Below are positions 16,934 to 26,800 of a stretch of DNA of 64,000 nucleotides, piece by piece. Each line of letters starts with the position of its first letter. The stretch's first letter is position 1. Source of the DNA: Baekduia soli (GTDB lineage: Bacteria > Actinomycetota > Thermoleophilia > Solirubrobacterales > Solirubrobacteraceae); contig NZ_CP042430.1 in assembly GCF_007970665.1 (NCBI RefSeq), positions 1,364,001 through 1,428,000 of the forward strand, in the 5' to 3' direction. The notes under the pieces were generated by a model, which had not been told where the DNA came from, made no database searches, and saw only the letters and a program-made list of their open reading frames with translations. The translations under genes were made by a program, and so were the position numbers.

Positions 16934-17977
16934 ATGGCGGGCGACCTGGAGATCCGGTTCCTGCGGTTCGGCACGGGTCGCGTGCCGTACGCCGTCAGCG
17001 GGGGCGGGCCGGGGCTGGTCGCGCCGGCCTGGTGGGTCAGCCACCTCGAGCGCGACTGGCTCGACGGACGGTTCCGCTCGTTCTGGGAGTCGGTCGGCGA
17101 GGGTCACACGCTGGTGCGCTACGACGCTCCCGGCGTCGGCATGTCCGACCGCCGGGCCGCACCGGAGGCGTCGACGATCGAGCGTCAGGTCGCGCTGCTG
17201 CTGGCCGTGATCGACGAGCTGGCGATGGAGCGGGTCACGCTGATCGGGGGCTCGTCGGGCGGGTGCGCCGCTGTCGCGTGCGCGGCGAGGTTCCCCGAGC
17301 GGGTCGATCGCCTTCTGCTGTATGGCGCCTACGCGGATGGATCGGCGATCGCCTCGCCGGCGGCGCGGCAGGCGATCGTCGCCGCGGTGCGCTCCCACTG
17401 GGGACTCGGGTCGCGCATGCTGGCCGACATCTTCCTCGGCGACACCGACAGCGCCGAGCAGGAGCGGTTCGCCCGCTTCCAGCAGGCGGCGGCGAGCGCC
17501 GAGACGGCGGCGTCCTTGTTGGAGGCGATCTATGGCAACGACGTCCGCGCGGACCTCGAGCGGGTGCGGGCGCCGACGGTCGTCGTGCACCGCCGCGCCG
17601 ACCGCGCGATCCCCTACGAGCAGGGGCAGGCGCTGGCGGCGGGGATCCCGGGCGCGCGGCTCGTGCCGCTCGACGGGAGCGCGCACTTCCCGTGGATGGG
17701 GGACGCGGGATCGGTCGCGCGGGCGCTGCGGTCCGCGCCGTCGCCCCGGGCCGGGGTCGCCCGCGTGGCCGGCGAGCCGCCCGAGGCGCTCTTGTCGGCC
17801 CGGGAGCGCGAGGTGCTGGCGCATGTCGCCAATGGGCTGAGCGACCGTGAGATCGCCGGCCAGCTGGTCCTCAGCGAACACACGGTGCACCGCCACGTGG
17901 CGAACATCCGCCGCAAGCTCGGGCGTGGGTCGCGGGCCGCGGCGGTCGCCGAGGCCGCGCGGCTGGGGCTGCTGTGA
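16934..17977 (+). CDS. Alpha/beta hydrolase fused to LuxR-type DNA-binding domain
   Basis: 347 residues from ATG 16934. A hydrolase domain (residues 1-265) has the nucleophile elbow GGSSGG, an acid in RADRAIP and a histidine in GSAHFPW. After a short linker, LSAREREVLAHVANGLSDREIAGQLVLSEHTVHRHVANIRRKL is a complete LuxR/GerE helix-turn-helix. It probably senses a hydrolysable or bound small molecule and regulates transcription; targets are unknown. A -10-like TAGGCT (16921-16926) ends 7 bases before the ATG, so the mRNA is probably leaderless. Confidence 0.85.
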   Translation: MAGDLEIRFLRFGTGRVPYAVSGGGPGLVAPAWWVSHLERDWLDGRFRSFWESVGEGHTLVRYDAPGVGMSDRRAAPEASTIERQVALLLAVIDELAMERVTLIGGSSGGCAAVACAARFPERVDRLLLYGAYADGSAIASPAARQAIVAAVRSHWGLGSRMLADIFLGDTDSAEQERFARFQQAAASAETAASLLEAIYGNDVRADLERVRAPTVVVHRRADRAIPYEQGQALAAGIPGARLVPLDGSAHFPWMGDAGSVARALRSAPSPRAGVARVAGEPPEALLSAREREVLAHVANGLSDREIAGQLVLSEHTVHRHVANIRRKLGRGSRAAAVAEAARLGLL

Positions 17978-18047
17978 GGCCCTGACCCGAACGGGCCATC
18001 CTCGGGAGATGACCCGGGCGGGCGATGTGGCGTGCGCGGGGCGTCCG

Positions 18048-18053
18048 TACCGT
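18048..18053 (+). promoter_or_regulatory. -10 hexamer TACCGT of a probable leaderless promoter
   Basis: Ends 7 bases before the ATG at 18061, the same geometry as at 711, 15000 and 16921. Confidence 0.4.
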
Positions 18054-18060
18054 CGCGGTC

Positions 18061-18720
18061 ATGGACGACAACATCATGATGTCGGATGTGTGGGCGCGCG
18101 CCTTCGCGCTGGTGTACGACCCGTTCCTGTGGATCGGCGAGCGGGCCGGCGTGCGCGCCCGGCGCAGGGAGCTGCTGAGCCGGGCGCGCGGGCGCACGGT
18201 GGAGATCGGGTGCGGCACGGCGCTGAACCTGGCGCACTACCCCGAGGACCTCGACGAGCTGGTGCTGCTCGAGCCCGACGCCGCGATGCGCGCCCGGCTG
18301 GCCAGGCGGCTGCGGCGCAGCGGCCGGCCGGCGCAGCTGCTCGACGCGAGCGCGGAGCGGCTGCCCTTCGCCGACGCGTCGGTCGACACGGTGGTCTCGA
18401 CCTTCGTGCTGTGCACGGTCGACGCCCCCGACGTCGCGCTGCGCGAGATCGCCCGGGTCCTGCGCCCCGACGGTCAGCTGCTCTTCCTCGAGCACGTGCG
18501 CTCGGAGTCCCCGGCCCTGGCCTCCTGGCAGGACCGCCTGGCCGGACCCTGGCGCCGCTTCGCCCGAGGGTGCCGATGCAACCGCGCGATCGCGGAGCTG
18601 ATCGCCGGCTGCGGGCTGGAGCTCGAAGGGGTCGAGCGGGCGTCGTGGCGGGCCATGCCGCCGATCGTGCGCCCGCTGCGGGTGGGGCGGGCGCTGCCGG
18701 GTGGGGTCGTCGGCGCCTAG
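18061..18720 (+). CDS. Class I SAM-dependent methyltransferase
   Basis: 219 residues from ATG 18061. Motif I is VEIGCGTALNLAHYP, followed by LVLLEPDAAMRARLARRL, AERLPFADASVDTVVSTFVLCTVDAPDVALREIARVLRPDGQLLFLEHVRS, the Methyltransf_11 pattern. The last third (RRFARGCRCNRAIAELIAGCGLELEGVERASWRAMPPIVRP) resembles the phospholipid or ubiquinone methyltransferase-like group (methyltransferase-like 7). It probably methylates a lipid or small hydrophobic substrate near the membrane (inference). Confidence 0.87.
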   Translation: MDDNIMMSDVWARAFALVYDPFLWIGERAGVRARRRELLSRARGRTVEIGCGTALNLAHYPEDLDELVLLEPDAAMRARLARRLRRSGRPAQLLDASAERLPFADASVDTVVSTFVLCTVDAPDVALREIARVLRPDGQLLFLEHVRSESPALASWQDRLAGPWRRFARGCRCNRAIAELIAGCGLELEGVERASWRAMPPIVRPLRVGRALPGGVVGA

Positions 18721-18744
18721 CGCGCGCTCGACGGCGCCGCCGGC

Positions 18745-21117
18745 TCAGAGCAGCCCGAGGTACTTCTGCAGGAGGGGGCCCAGCTCCTCGGGGCTGTTGA
18801 GATGCCCTTCGGCGTACTCGTCGAAGACGGCGTCCCACATCTGCGAGGCGAACGACAGCGACTCGCGCTCGGGGCCCTGGGCGGTCGCGAGCAGCTGGCG
18901 GAACTCCCGGGCCGCGTCCTCCCCGATCTCCTGGGCGAGGGCGAACTCCTGGAAGACGTGCGTCCACTGCCCGTGTCCCGTGCCCGAGTCGAAGAACCGG
19001 TCCACGATCGGCTTGGGCCTGCGCGCCGCCTCCAGGAACTCCTTTGGGTTCTGGCCGAACACCTCGTTGAACGGCTTGCCGCCGGCCCAGCGCTCCAGCG
19101 CCTCCTGCGCGCTGATCTTCTCCTTCTGGGCGAGCTTCAGGAGCTTCACCATCCCGTCCTCGGCGACCTTCGGGCTGCGGACGAGGCGCCAGTTGCGGTC
19201 GATCATCCCGAACAGCTTCTTGTTGGTGGGGTACTTCTCCAGGAACTTCGCGCGATCCATCCCGGCCCAGACCTTCGTCCACTCCGGGTTCTCCGCCGTC
19301 TTGGCCAGCTGCTGGAGCTCGCTGGAGACCGCCGCCCTCAGCTCCTTCTCGGTCTTGGCCAGCGCCTGCACCGCCGGCACCGCCGGATCGGGGACGCGTG
19401 CCCCGGCCTTCGCGTCGCGCTCGGCCGCGTTGACGTCCTCCAGCGCCTTGTCGCCCAGGTGGGCCTCTCCCCGCGCCTTGCCGAGGTCGTTGAGCTCGGC
19501 GACCGCGTTCTTGACCGCCTTGGAGTCCGCGCTGGCGCGCACGAGGTTGCGCAGCTCCACGGCCTTGGCGAACACCTTGACGAGCGGCAGGCCGTCGAAG
19601 CCCAGCGAGATCAGATCGATCGCGAAGGGCAGCAGCGACGGCTCCACGGTCGACAGCGCCTTGGCCCGGTCCAGCGCCGTGTTGGCGAGGATCTTCTGCT
19701 TCTTGTAGCTCTCCCAGTCCTGGACGGCGTAGGCGGCGGAGAGCGAGGCGCTGACCAGGCCGATCCCGACGCCCAGCGACGCTCCGCCGGAGGGGATCAG
19801 CGTGGCGAGCACGATCACCGCCAGCAGGCCCTCGGCGATGTAGTGCAGAACGTCCTCGTCCTGCGCCTTGTCCACCAGGTCGTTGACCTTGCCGGCCCGG
19901 ATCGAGCCCTCGGGCACGAACATGGTCGTCTTGGTCAGCGCGACGACGGGCGGCAGCGACAGGGGGCTGAGCGTGCCGTTGCTGATCCGGGACTGGATGC
20001 GCCCGATGTCGGCCAGCTTGTCGAACAGGTTCGTCAGCACCGAGGTCATCTGCTGGTCGGACCCAACCTTGGTGACGTCCAGGTTCTCGAGGTCGGCGTA
20101 TTCGAGGAGCTCGTGTCCCCCGCGGAAGGCGGCCAGCACGGGATGGACGGCCTCGGCGTGGGCCCACATCTCGGCGAGGTGGTTGCTGGCCTTCTGCCAG
20201 GCGTCCCACTCGTTCATGTCGTTGGCGTTCAGGTGCAGCTGCTTGACCACCTTCTGCTGGCGCTTGAGATTCCGCACGTACTGCCCGAGCGAGATCCGCA
20301 TCTTCCGCGGCCGCGACATCTTCTTCGGGTCGTTGGTGGGGTTCTCCGGGTCCGGTGTCCAGATCGGGTCGTCCTTGGACTGCGTGTCGGCGACCTTGAT
20401 GACCTCTTCGACCACCTTGTCCACCGGCCGGCCGCGGAGGATCTCGTTGGCCGAGTAGACGGCGGTGGACCGCCGCAGCCCGTAGTCCTCGATGGTGTCC
20501 AGGATCTCGGAGGCGCTCCTGCCCAGCATCTGCTGGGCGATGTCCCGGGCCTGCCGCGTGAAGTCGTCGCCGAACTCCTTGGCCTCCTTGCGGAAGAAGT
20601 CGAAGTCGGCCTCGAACTCCTTCGGCGCGTGTGTCAGGCCGTCGATCGAGGCCTCCAGCGACCCGGTCTGGCGGATCCCTTCCTCGATCAGCAGCCGGAC
20701 GGTGCGGCGTCGGGCCGTCAGCTTGTCCGAGGCCATCCGGTAGTCGCCGGTGAGCCCGATGGGCTTCAGGCCACGCTGCGCAGCCACGAACTCGATCGCC
20801 TCGAGGCTGCGCTCGTACTGCTTGTGCTTGTCGTCGTTCCACTTGGACGCGTCGGCCAGCAACTCCTCGCGCCGGCGCACGAGGCCCTGCTCGTCCAGCT
20901 TCTCCAACTGGTCGATCTCGCCGCCGAGCGCCTTGTTCGGGACGGTCGTCTGACTGGCCCAGGTCGCCTTCGTGGCCGGAGCCGCCGACCGCCGGGCCAG
21001 CTGCCGGCGCGCGACGAGCGCCGCGACCTGCCGGTTGCCGGCCTGGTGGTGCAGCCGGAGGAGCGCCGCGGCCGGTGTCCCATGGCGCGGCGCGCGCGGA
21101 CCGCGTGCCTGGGGCAC
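18745..21117 (-). CDS. Large putative cargo/toxin with injection-system leader motif
   Basis: 790 residues from GTG 21117; a TTG at 21225 would lie upstream of the predicted promoter. Near the N-terminus, LLRLHHQAGNRQVAALVARRQLAR (GNR at residues 27-29) matches the leader motif L..L...GNR.V..L..R seen in proteins linked to extracellular contractile injection systems and DUF4157 proteins. A long helical body follows. Residues about 425-462 are a glycine-rich hydrophobic segment (LAVIVLATLIPSGGASLGVG, GLVSASLSAAYA), common before toxin domains. The C-terminus (GTGHGQWTHVFQEFALAQ; WDAVFDEYAEGHLNSPEELGPLL) could be an effector domain with histidine and acidic residues, but I do not recognise its family. 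No structural injection genes or immunity gene are in the window. Confidence 0.6.
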   Translation of the reverse strand: MPQARGPRAPRHGTPAAALLRLHHQAGNRQVAALVARRQLARRSAAPATKATWASQTTVPNKALGGEIDQLEKLDEQGLVRRREELLADASKWNDDKHKQYERSLEAIEFVAAQRGLKPIGLTGDYRMASDKLTARRRTVRLLIEEGIRQTGSLEASIDGLTHAPKEFEADFDFFRKEAKEFGDDFTRQARDIAQQMLGRSASEILDTIEDYGLRRSTAVYSANEILRGRPVDKVVEEVIKVADTQSKDDPIWTPDPENPTNDPKKMSRPRKMRISLGQYVRNLKRQQKVVKQLHLNANDMNEWDAWQKASNHLAEMWAHAEAVHPVLAAFRGGHELLEYADLENLDVTKVGSDQQMTSVLTNLFDKLADIGRIQSRISNGTLSPLSLPPVVALTKTTMFVPEGSIRAGKVNDLVDKAQDEDVLHYIAEGLLAVIVLATLIPSGGASLGVGIGLVSASLSAAYAVQDWESYKKQKILANTALDRAKALSTVEPSLLPFAIDLISLGFDGLPLVKVFAKAVELRNLVRASADSKAVKNAVAELNDLGKARGEAHLGDKALEDVNAAERDAKAGARVPDPAVPAVQALAKTEKELRAAVSSELQQLAKTAENPEWTKVWAGMDRAKFLEKYPTNKKLFGMIDRNWRLVRSPKVAEDGMVKLLKLAQKEKISAQEALERWAGGKPFNEVFGQNPKEFLEAARRPKPIVDRFFDSGTGHGQWTHVFQEFALAQEIGEDAAREFRQLLATAQGPERESLSFASQMWDAVFDEYAEGHLNSPEELGPLLQKYLGLL

Positions 21118-21159
21118 GTCCTGGTGCGGTTGGCGTTGGCGGCTCTCCCCGATCGGCCG

Positions 21160-21188
21160 ACGATATTGCGGGCTGTGGGACCTGTCCA
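21160..21188 (-). promoter_or_regulatory. Promoter of the putative cargo gene
   Basis: -35 TGGACA (21188-21183), 17-base spacer, -10 TATCGT (21165-21160), leaving about 36 bases to the GTG at 21117. The spacer is almost exactly the 18-base sequence repeated at 42196-42213. Confidence 0.45.
21166..21183. repeat. 18-base repeat, copy 1 (TTGCGGGCTGTGGGACCT)
   Basis: Identical to 42196-42213, with partial similarity continuing for about 15 bases on the right side (TC..GGAC.CG). Copy 1 lies in the promoter of the putative cargo gene, copy 2 between a tRNA scar and the fic promoter. Confidence 0.6.
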
Positions 21189-21333
21189 GGACTCGGAGGT
21201 CCAGGCACCCAGCAATGCTCAACAATCAGGTGCGCGTGCGCGACGAGGAGCACCTGCCTGCCGCGATGGCCACGGCGCCACGCACTCCGAGAAGAATCTG
21301 CCTCGCGAGCGCTGGGATTGGGAGACTCCGCGG

Positions 21334-22842
21334 ATGTTCCGCACGGTCCGCTGTCTGCCGCTGATGATCTGCCTGCTCGTCCTGGGCTTCGGCGCGGTCC
21401 AGGCGGAGGCGGCGGTCGTGGATCTCGGGCCATCGGGAGGGGTCGTCGAGGCGCCGCATCTCGTCGTCGATGCCAATGGGCAGGGCTACACGAGCTGGGT
21501 CGGCCAGGACACCGGCGCGACGCTGAACTTCTGCCGGCTGACCGTGCCCACCGCCGCGTGCGCGAACCGGCAGACGTTCTCCTACGCGCCCGGCCCGGGC
21601 CTCGACACCGACTCGGGCAACTCGCCGGTGCTGCTGGAGTCCGGGCAGGTCGCGCTGGTCGACGTGCGCTGCTGCCAGGACAGCAACCAGAAGTTCCTGT
21701 ACGTGTCGCCTGACGGCGGCCAGACGTTCGCGGCGCCGGTCGCGCTGACCGTCGACCACGCCACGGGGATGCCGGGGCGGCTGATCGATGTCCCGTCGGG
21801 CGCATTGGCGCCGGGCAGCCCGGAGCAGCTCGTCACCTCCGACGACGGCGCGGTGACGTACGGCGGCTCGATCCAGGCCACTGGGCTGGCTCCGGCGGCG
21901 ACCGACCCCGGCTGGTTCACACCGCCCAACGACGGCGGGACGCTCAGCGAGAGCGTCGCGCGCCAGGGCTCGACGCTCGTCGTGGTCTACACGCAGGCAA
22001 CGCGCCCCGACTACCGCGTGTCGTGGACGGCGGACACCGGCGGTGACCCGAACGCCGCGCCCAGCTGGACCGCGCCCCAGGACGTGTCGCCCATGCCGTC
22101 GCTGGACAGCGGCGTCCAGCTGGCCGATGGGCCGTCGGGGATCTTCATGATCCGCAGCATCGCCGCGGGCGCCACGGGCGAGAATCTCGGCGTCCAGCGA
22201 TTCACCGGCACGGGCTGGACGCCTCCGGTGACGGTGTCGACCGCGCCCGCGGGCACGCGGTTCGCGATCACCGAGACGCCGGGCGGCAGCGTCTATGTCA
22301 TCTACAAGGACCAGCCCAGTGGCAAGTTGCAGTATCGCATCGCGTCTGACCCGATGGCGACGAGGTTCGACGCCCCCATCATGCTCGCGACGGGCTCGAA
22401 CACCGTCGACTTCCCCGCCATTGCCGTCAACGCGGCCGGCGCCGGCTGGGTGACGTGGACCGACGACGCGAGCACCGCGCACGCGGTCCCGATCACGCCG
22501 ATCCCCAGGACGACGAACCTGGCGCTCTCGGACGGCAGCACGGTGTCGCTCGGCAGCCCTCGAGGCTGCGTCGCGCCCGGTGCGAAGTTCACCGTGACGC
22601 TCGGCTTCAAGCGCTCCAAGCGCAAGGGCGCCGTCTACGTCAAGGTCACGCGGACGGACTTCTCGTTGGCCGGTTCGCCACTGAAGACGGTGTCGCACGC
22701 GCCGTTCCGCGCGACCTTCACGCTGCGGGCGACCGCCAGGCGCGGCGCCGTGATTCGCGTGCGCGCGCGGGCCACGATCAAGGTGCACCACGGCAAGCCG
22801 CCCAAGAAGTCGATCTACGCCAAGGTGACGGTGTGCGCGTAA
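21334..22842 (+). CDS. Secreted protein, exo-sialidase/beta-propeller-like, with basic C-terminal domain
   Basis: 502 residues from ATG 21334. Residues 1-27 are a signal peptide (CLPLMICLLVLGFGAVQAEAA). The body holds repeated blade-like units such as SPDGGQTFAAP, SDDGAVTYG and VSWTADTGGDPNAAPSWTAP, resembling sialidase/BNR-type propellers, but catalytic residues of sialidases are not identifiable. The last 100 residues (RGCVAPGAKFTVTLGFKRSKRKGAVYVKVTR ... KKSIYAKVTVCA) form a basic beta-rich domain with two cysteines, a common ending of secreted proteins in Solirubrobacterales. Probably a wall-associated protein of unknown role. Confidence 0.75.
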   Translation: MFRTVRCLPLMICLLVLGFGAVQAEAAVVDLGPSGGVVEAPHLVVDANGQGYTSWVGQDTGATLNFCRLTVPTAACANRQTFSYAPGPGLDTDSGNSPVLLESGQVALVDVRCCQDSNQKFLYVSPDGGQTFAAPVALTVDHATGMPGRLIDVPSGALAPGSPEQLVTSDDGAVTYGGSIQATGLAPAATDPGWFTPPNDGGTLSESVARQGSTLVVVYTQATRPDYRVSWTADTGGDPNAAPSWTAPQDVSPMPSLDSGVQLADGPSGIFMIRSIAAGATGENLGVQRFTGTGWTPPVTVSTAPAGTRFAITETPGGSVYVIYKDQPSGKLQYRIASDPMATRFDAPIMLATGSNTVDFPAIAVNAAGAGWVTWTDDASTAHAVPITPIPRTTNLALSDGSTVSLGSPRGCVAPGAKFTVTLGFKRSKRKGAVYVKVTRTDFSLAGSPLKTVSHAPFRATFTLRATARRGAVIRVRARATIKVHHGKPPKKSIYAKVTVCA

Positions 22843-22888
22843 GCGGGGTGGTGGCTGTGGGACCCGGCGCACCGGAGGCGCGCACGCG

Positions 22889-22975
22889 TCAGCCGGCGAA
22901 CGTGAAGAACGTCCAGCGGTTGCCCTCGGGATCGGCGACGGTGGACTCCCGTGCCGGATCGTCCGCCGCGGCACC
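22889..22975 (-). pseudogene. VOC/glyoxalase-family C-terminal remnant
   Basis: Directly after the purU stop, 28 in-frame codons read ADDPARESTVADPEGNRW then TFFTFAG and a stop. ADPEGNRWTF is the typical last strand of VOC (glyoxalase/bleomycin-resistance) proteins, but there is no room for the rest of the domain. It looks like the tail of a gene lost by deletion next to purU. Confidence 0.5.
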
Positions 22976-23830
22976 TCAGGCGAACACGACCGTCGTGGCG
23001 CCGTAGCGCAGCACGCGGTCCTCGCAGTGCCACGCCACGGCACGGGCGAGGACGACCCGTTCGATGTCCGACCCCAGCCGGGCGAGGCGCGCGGCGGAGT
23101 GACGGTGGTCGACGCGGATGACGTCCTGCTCGATGATCGGTCCCGCGTCGAGCTCTTCGGTGACGTAGTGCGCCGTGGCCCCGATGAGCTTGACGCCGCG
23201 GTCCTTGGCGCGCTGGTGCGGATCGGCGCCGGCGAACGCGGGGAGGAACGAGTGATGGATGTTGATGACGGGGACGCCGACGCGCTCGAGGAAGCCGCCG
23301 GTGAGGATCTGCATGTAGCGCGCCAGCACGACCAGGTCGACACGCCCGGCGAGCAGCTCGAGCAGCCGCTGCTCGGCCTCGGCCTTGTGCTCGCGGACGA
23401 CCGGCACGTGGTGGTAGGGCACCCCGAAGCGATCGACATCGGCCTCCAGGTCGGGGTGATTGGACACCACGAGCTCGGTCCGGGCCTCGAGCTCGCCCCG
23501 GCGCTCGCGCCACAGGAGGTCCAGCAGGCAGTGGTCATGGCGCGAGGCGAGGAGGGCGAGGCGCTTAGGGCGTTCGGCCGGCCACATCGTCCAGTCCATC
23601 GCGAGGTTCTCGGCGACCTCCGACCCGAACGCGCGCGCGACCGGCTCGAGGTCGACGGCGGCGGGCAGCGCGAACTCCATGCGCATGAAGAACGGGCCGC
23701 CGCCCGCGGCGTCCGTGCTGTGCTGGTCGGAGCTGACGATGTTCGCCCCGACGCGGTGCAGGAACTGCGAGACCGCCGCCACGATCCCCGGGCGGTCGCG
23801 GCAGGAGATGAGCAGACGCGTCAGCCGCAC
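22976..23830 (-). CDS. purU: Formyltetrahydrofolate deformylase PurU
   Basis: 284 residues, GTG start. Residues 1-80 form an ACT domain ([34 protein letters not shown]); the rest is the formyltransferase fold with [50 protein letters not shown], carrying the catalytic Asn, His and Asp. PurU hydrolyses 10-formyl-THF to formate and THF. The gene follows the hydantoinase gene by 25 bases in the same direction. In this cluster it would drain the one-carbon units made by the upstream THF-dependent demethylating dehydrogenase and keep THF free (inference, but a known arrangement in methylamine and glycine-betaine catabolism). Confidence 0.93.
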   Translation of the reverse strand: MRLTRLLISCRDRPGIVAAVSQFLHRVGANIVSSDQHSTDAAGGGPFFMRMEFALPAAVDLEPVARAFGSEVAENLAMDWTMWPAERPKRLALLASRHDHCLLDLLWRERRGELEARTELVVSNHPDLEADVDRFGVPYHHVPVVREHKAEAEQRLLELLAGRVDLVVLARYMQILTGGFLERVGVPVINIHHSFLPAFAGADPHQRAKDRGVKLIGATAHYVTEELDAGPIIEQDVIRVDHRHSAARLARLGSDIERVVLARAVAWHCEDRVLRYGATTVVFA

Positions 23831-23855
23831 GACGGAGCCGGGGATCGCGTCCGGA

Positions 23856-26800
23856 TCAGCCCGGGACGACCTGCACCGTCGATCGGGCGGACCGCGCGCG
23901 GCCGGTCGCCTCGCGGTCGACCTCGAGCGTCGCGGGATCGAGGACGACGCCGTAGTCGCGCTCGGCGCGCTCGGCGGTGGTCAGCTCGTCCAGGACGTCG
24001 GCGCGCACCAGCTCTGGGTCGCGCTGCAGCGGATCGCCGTAGCCCCCGGAGCTCGGCACCTTGATCTCCAGCGTGTCCCCGGCCTTCAACGTGTAGCCGT
24101 TGAGCTTGGCCGGCCAGCTCTCCTCGTCCGCCCGCCCGGCATTGCGCGTCAACGACGCGTTGAGGCCCTCATGGCCGCCGAAGATGCCCCACGGCGGGTC
24201 GGACTCGTGGCGGTCGCCCTCGCAGCTGACCATCGTGTCGACGAGGAACCGGTTGACGCGGACCATGCCCACGCCGCCGCGCCACTCGCCGGCCGCGCAC
24301 GCTTCGTCCCGCAACTCGTAGCGCTCGGTCCGCATCGGGAAGCGCCACTCGAGCTCCTCGATCGGGTTGTTGCGCGTGTTGGCGATCAGGCTGTCGACGG
24401 CATCCAGCCCGTCGCGACCGGGCCGGCCGCCGTATGAGCCCTCGTCGACCTCGAGGTAGACCCAGTACTCCTTCGTCGCCGCCTCGAACCCGGAGTAGGC
24501 GATGAACGTCAGGTGCGCCGAGTTGCCTGCCGTGATCTTCTCCGGGACGACGGGGGCCAGCGCCTTGAGCACGAGGTCGACGGCGCGCTGCACCTGGCAG
24601 AACCGCGCGAAGCATGCGCGCGGGAAGTTGGGGTGGAAGATCGAGCCCTCGGGCGCGACCACCTTGACGGGCTTGAGCATGCCCTCGTTCTGGGGCACGT
24701 GGACGGGGTAGGTGACCTCGTCGAGGAAGATCATCCGCGTGATGAAGGTCATCGCGGATACGGTCGTGCCTTCGAACGGGCAGTTGTAGCCCGTGGGCAC
24801 TTCGTCGCTGGAGCCCGTCAGGTCGATGGTCAGCTCGTCGCCCTCGATGATCACCTTGACCTTGACCGGCAGGCGCACGCCGCGGTTGCGACCGTCGTCG
24901 TCCAGCCACCCGACGTCGGTCTCGTAGACCCCGTCGGGGACCTTGGCGATCTCCTGGCGGAGCATGAGCTCGGAGTAGTCGATCCAGTGCTGTCCTGCGC
25001 CGAGCACCGTGTCGCGGCCGTACCGGCCGAGCAGCTCGAGCATCCGACGGCGGGCCAGCTGGCACGCGGCGATCATCGCCTGGATGTCGCCGCGGTTGTG
25101 CGTGGGCGTGCGGGTGTTGCCCAGGACGTGCTCCCACAGCCGCTCCTGCCACACGCCCTTGTCGGCGAGCTTGAGCGCGCGGTACATGCTGCCCTCGGCC
25201 CAGTTGTCGACGAGGTCGATCGCGATGCCCGGGTATGCGCCGCCGATGTCGAGCAGGTGCGCCGACGCACCGGAGAACGCCACGAGCTCACCCTCGTGGA
25301 AGATGGGGATCACGATCGCCACGTCGGGCGAGTGGGTGGCCCCGAGATACGGGTCGTTGTGCAGGATGATGTCGCCCTCGTGGACGTCGTCGCCCAGGAG
25401 CGACAGGATGCCCTTGACGATCTTGGGCATCGCCCCCATGAACATCGGGGTCGAGTCCGACTCGGCGAGCTCGTTGCCGTCGCGGTCGAAGATCCCGGCC
25501 CCCAGGTCCTCGGACTCCCGGATGATCGACGAGTAGGACATGCGGTACAGGACGCTGGCCATCTCCTTGGCGATCGAGGAGAACGCGCCGCCGATCACGC
25601 GCATGAGCACCGGCGTGTCCAGCGTGGCGACGGCGGCCGAGGCCTCCTGCGTGCGCCGGCAGTCGATCACGATGTTGCCGTGGCGGTCGACCTCGGCCAC
25701 CAGGCCGGGCGGCACGACCGTCGTCGTGTCGTACTGCTCGATGATCGCCGGGCCCTCGAGCCGGTCGGACGCCCGCAGCCCGCTGCGCTCGTAGAACCTG
25801 GTCTCCAGGGCGGTCGGCCGCCCGCCCACGTCGAAGACGACGTCGCGCGTGACGGTGAGCGCCCGTTGCGGGTCGCCGTCACCCTGCTCCACCTCGGTGG
25901 GGCGCAGGTGCTCCGTGCGGCCGATCGCCACGATGCGGATGTTGATGATCTCGATCTCGGATTCGAACCGATGACCGTACTCGGCCTCGTGCGCGCGGTG
26001 GAACGCCTCCTCGGTGGCCCGCGCCCACGACGGGTCGATCGTGCCCGCGGGCACCTCGAAGCGCACCTCGTAGCCCTGCCCCGAGTAGCGGCAGTCGGCC
26101 AGGCGCAGCACGGCCCGCCGGTCCTCCGGGATCTCGTCGGCCGCCAGCTGCGCCAGCGCCTCGCCGGCGAGCTCCTCGTAGCGGACCTGCAGGCGCTCGT
26201 GCTGCAGCGTGGCGAGCCGGTGGCGCTCGGTCGCGACGAACTCGTGCTGCGCGTCGGTCGTCAGCAGGCCGGCGGCGGCGATGGTCCCGGGGTTGGGCGG
26301 GACCAGCACCCGCGGGATCTCGAGCTCGAGCGCGATGTCGCAGGCGAACAGCGGCCCCGCCCCGCCTGCGGCGACCAGCGTGAAGTCCGTCGGGTCATAG
26401 CCACGGCGGACCGAGTTGAGCTCGATCGACTGCGTCATCCCGAACTTCTGGATCTGCAGCGCGCCGAGCGCGGTCGCCTCGACGCTCTGTCCGAGCTCGT
26501 CCGCCAGCGGCGCCAGCGCCGTGCGGGCGAGGTCGACGTCGAGCTCCATCTTGCCGCCCAGCAGGCCGCGGTCGGGGCGCAGCCGGCCCAGGACCACCTG
26601 CGCGTCGCTCGAGGTGGGCTGGGTGCCGCCGCGGCCGTAGCAGGCGGGCCCGGGGTCGGCGCCTGCCGACTGCGGCCCGACACGGAAGACCCCGCCGGCG
26701 TCGACGTAGGCGATGCTGCCGCCGCCGGCACCGATGGTGTCGATGTCCACCATCGGCACCATCGCCTGGTAGTCGCCGATCTTGGTGTCCAGGAGGTGGC

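Noticed and set aside
21117-21225. Start of the putative cargo gene at TTG 21225
   Set aside because: A promoter-like TGGACA-N17-TATCGT lies inside that extension, and the leader motif is expected near the N-terminus.
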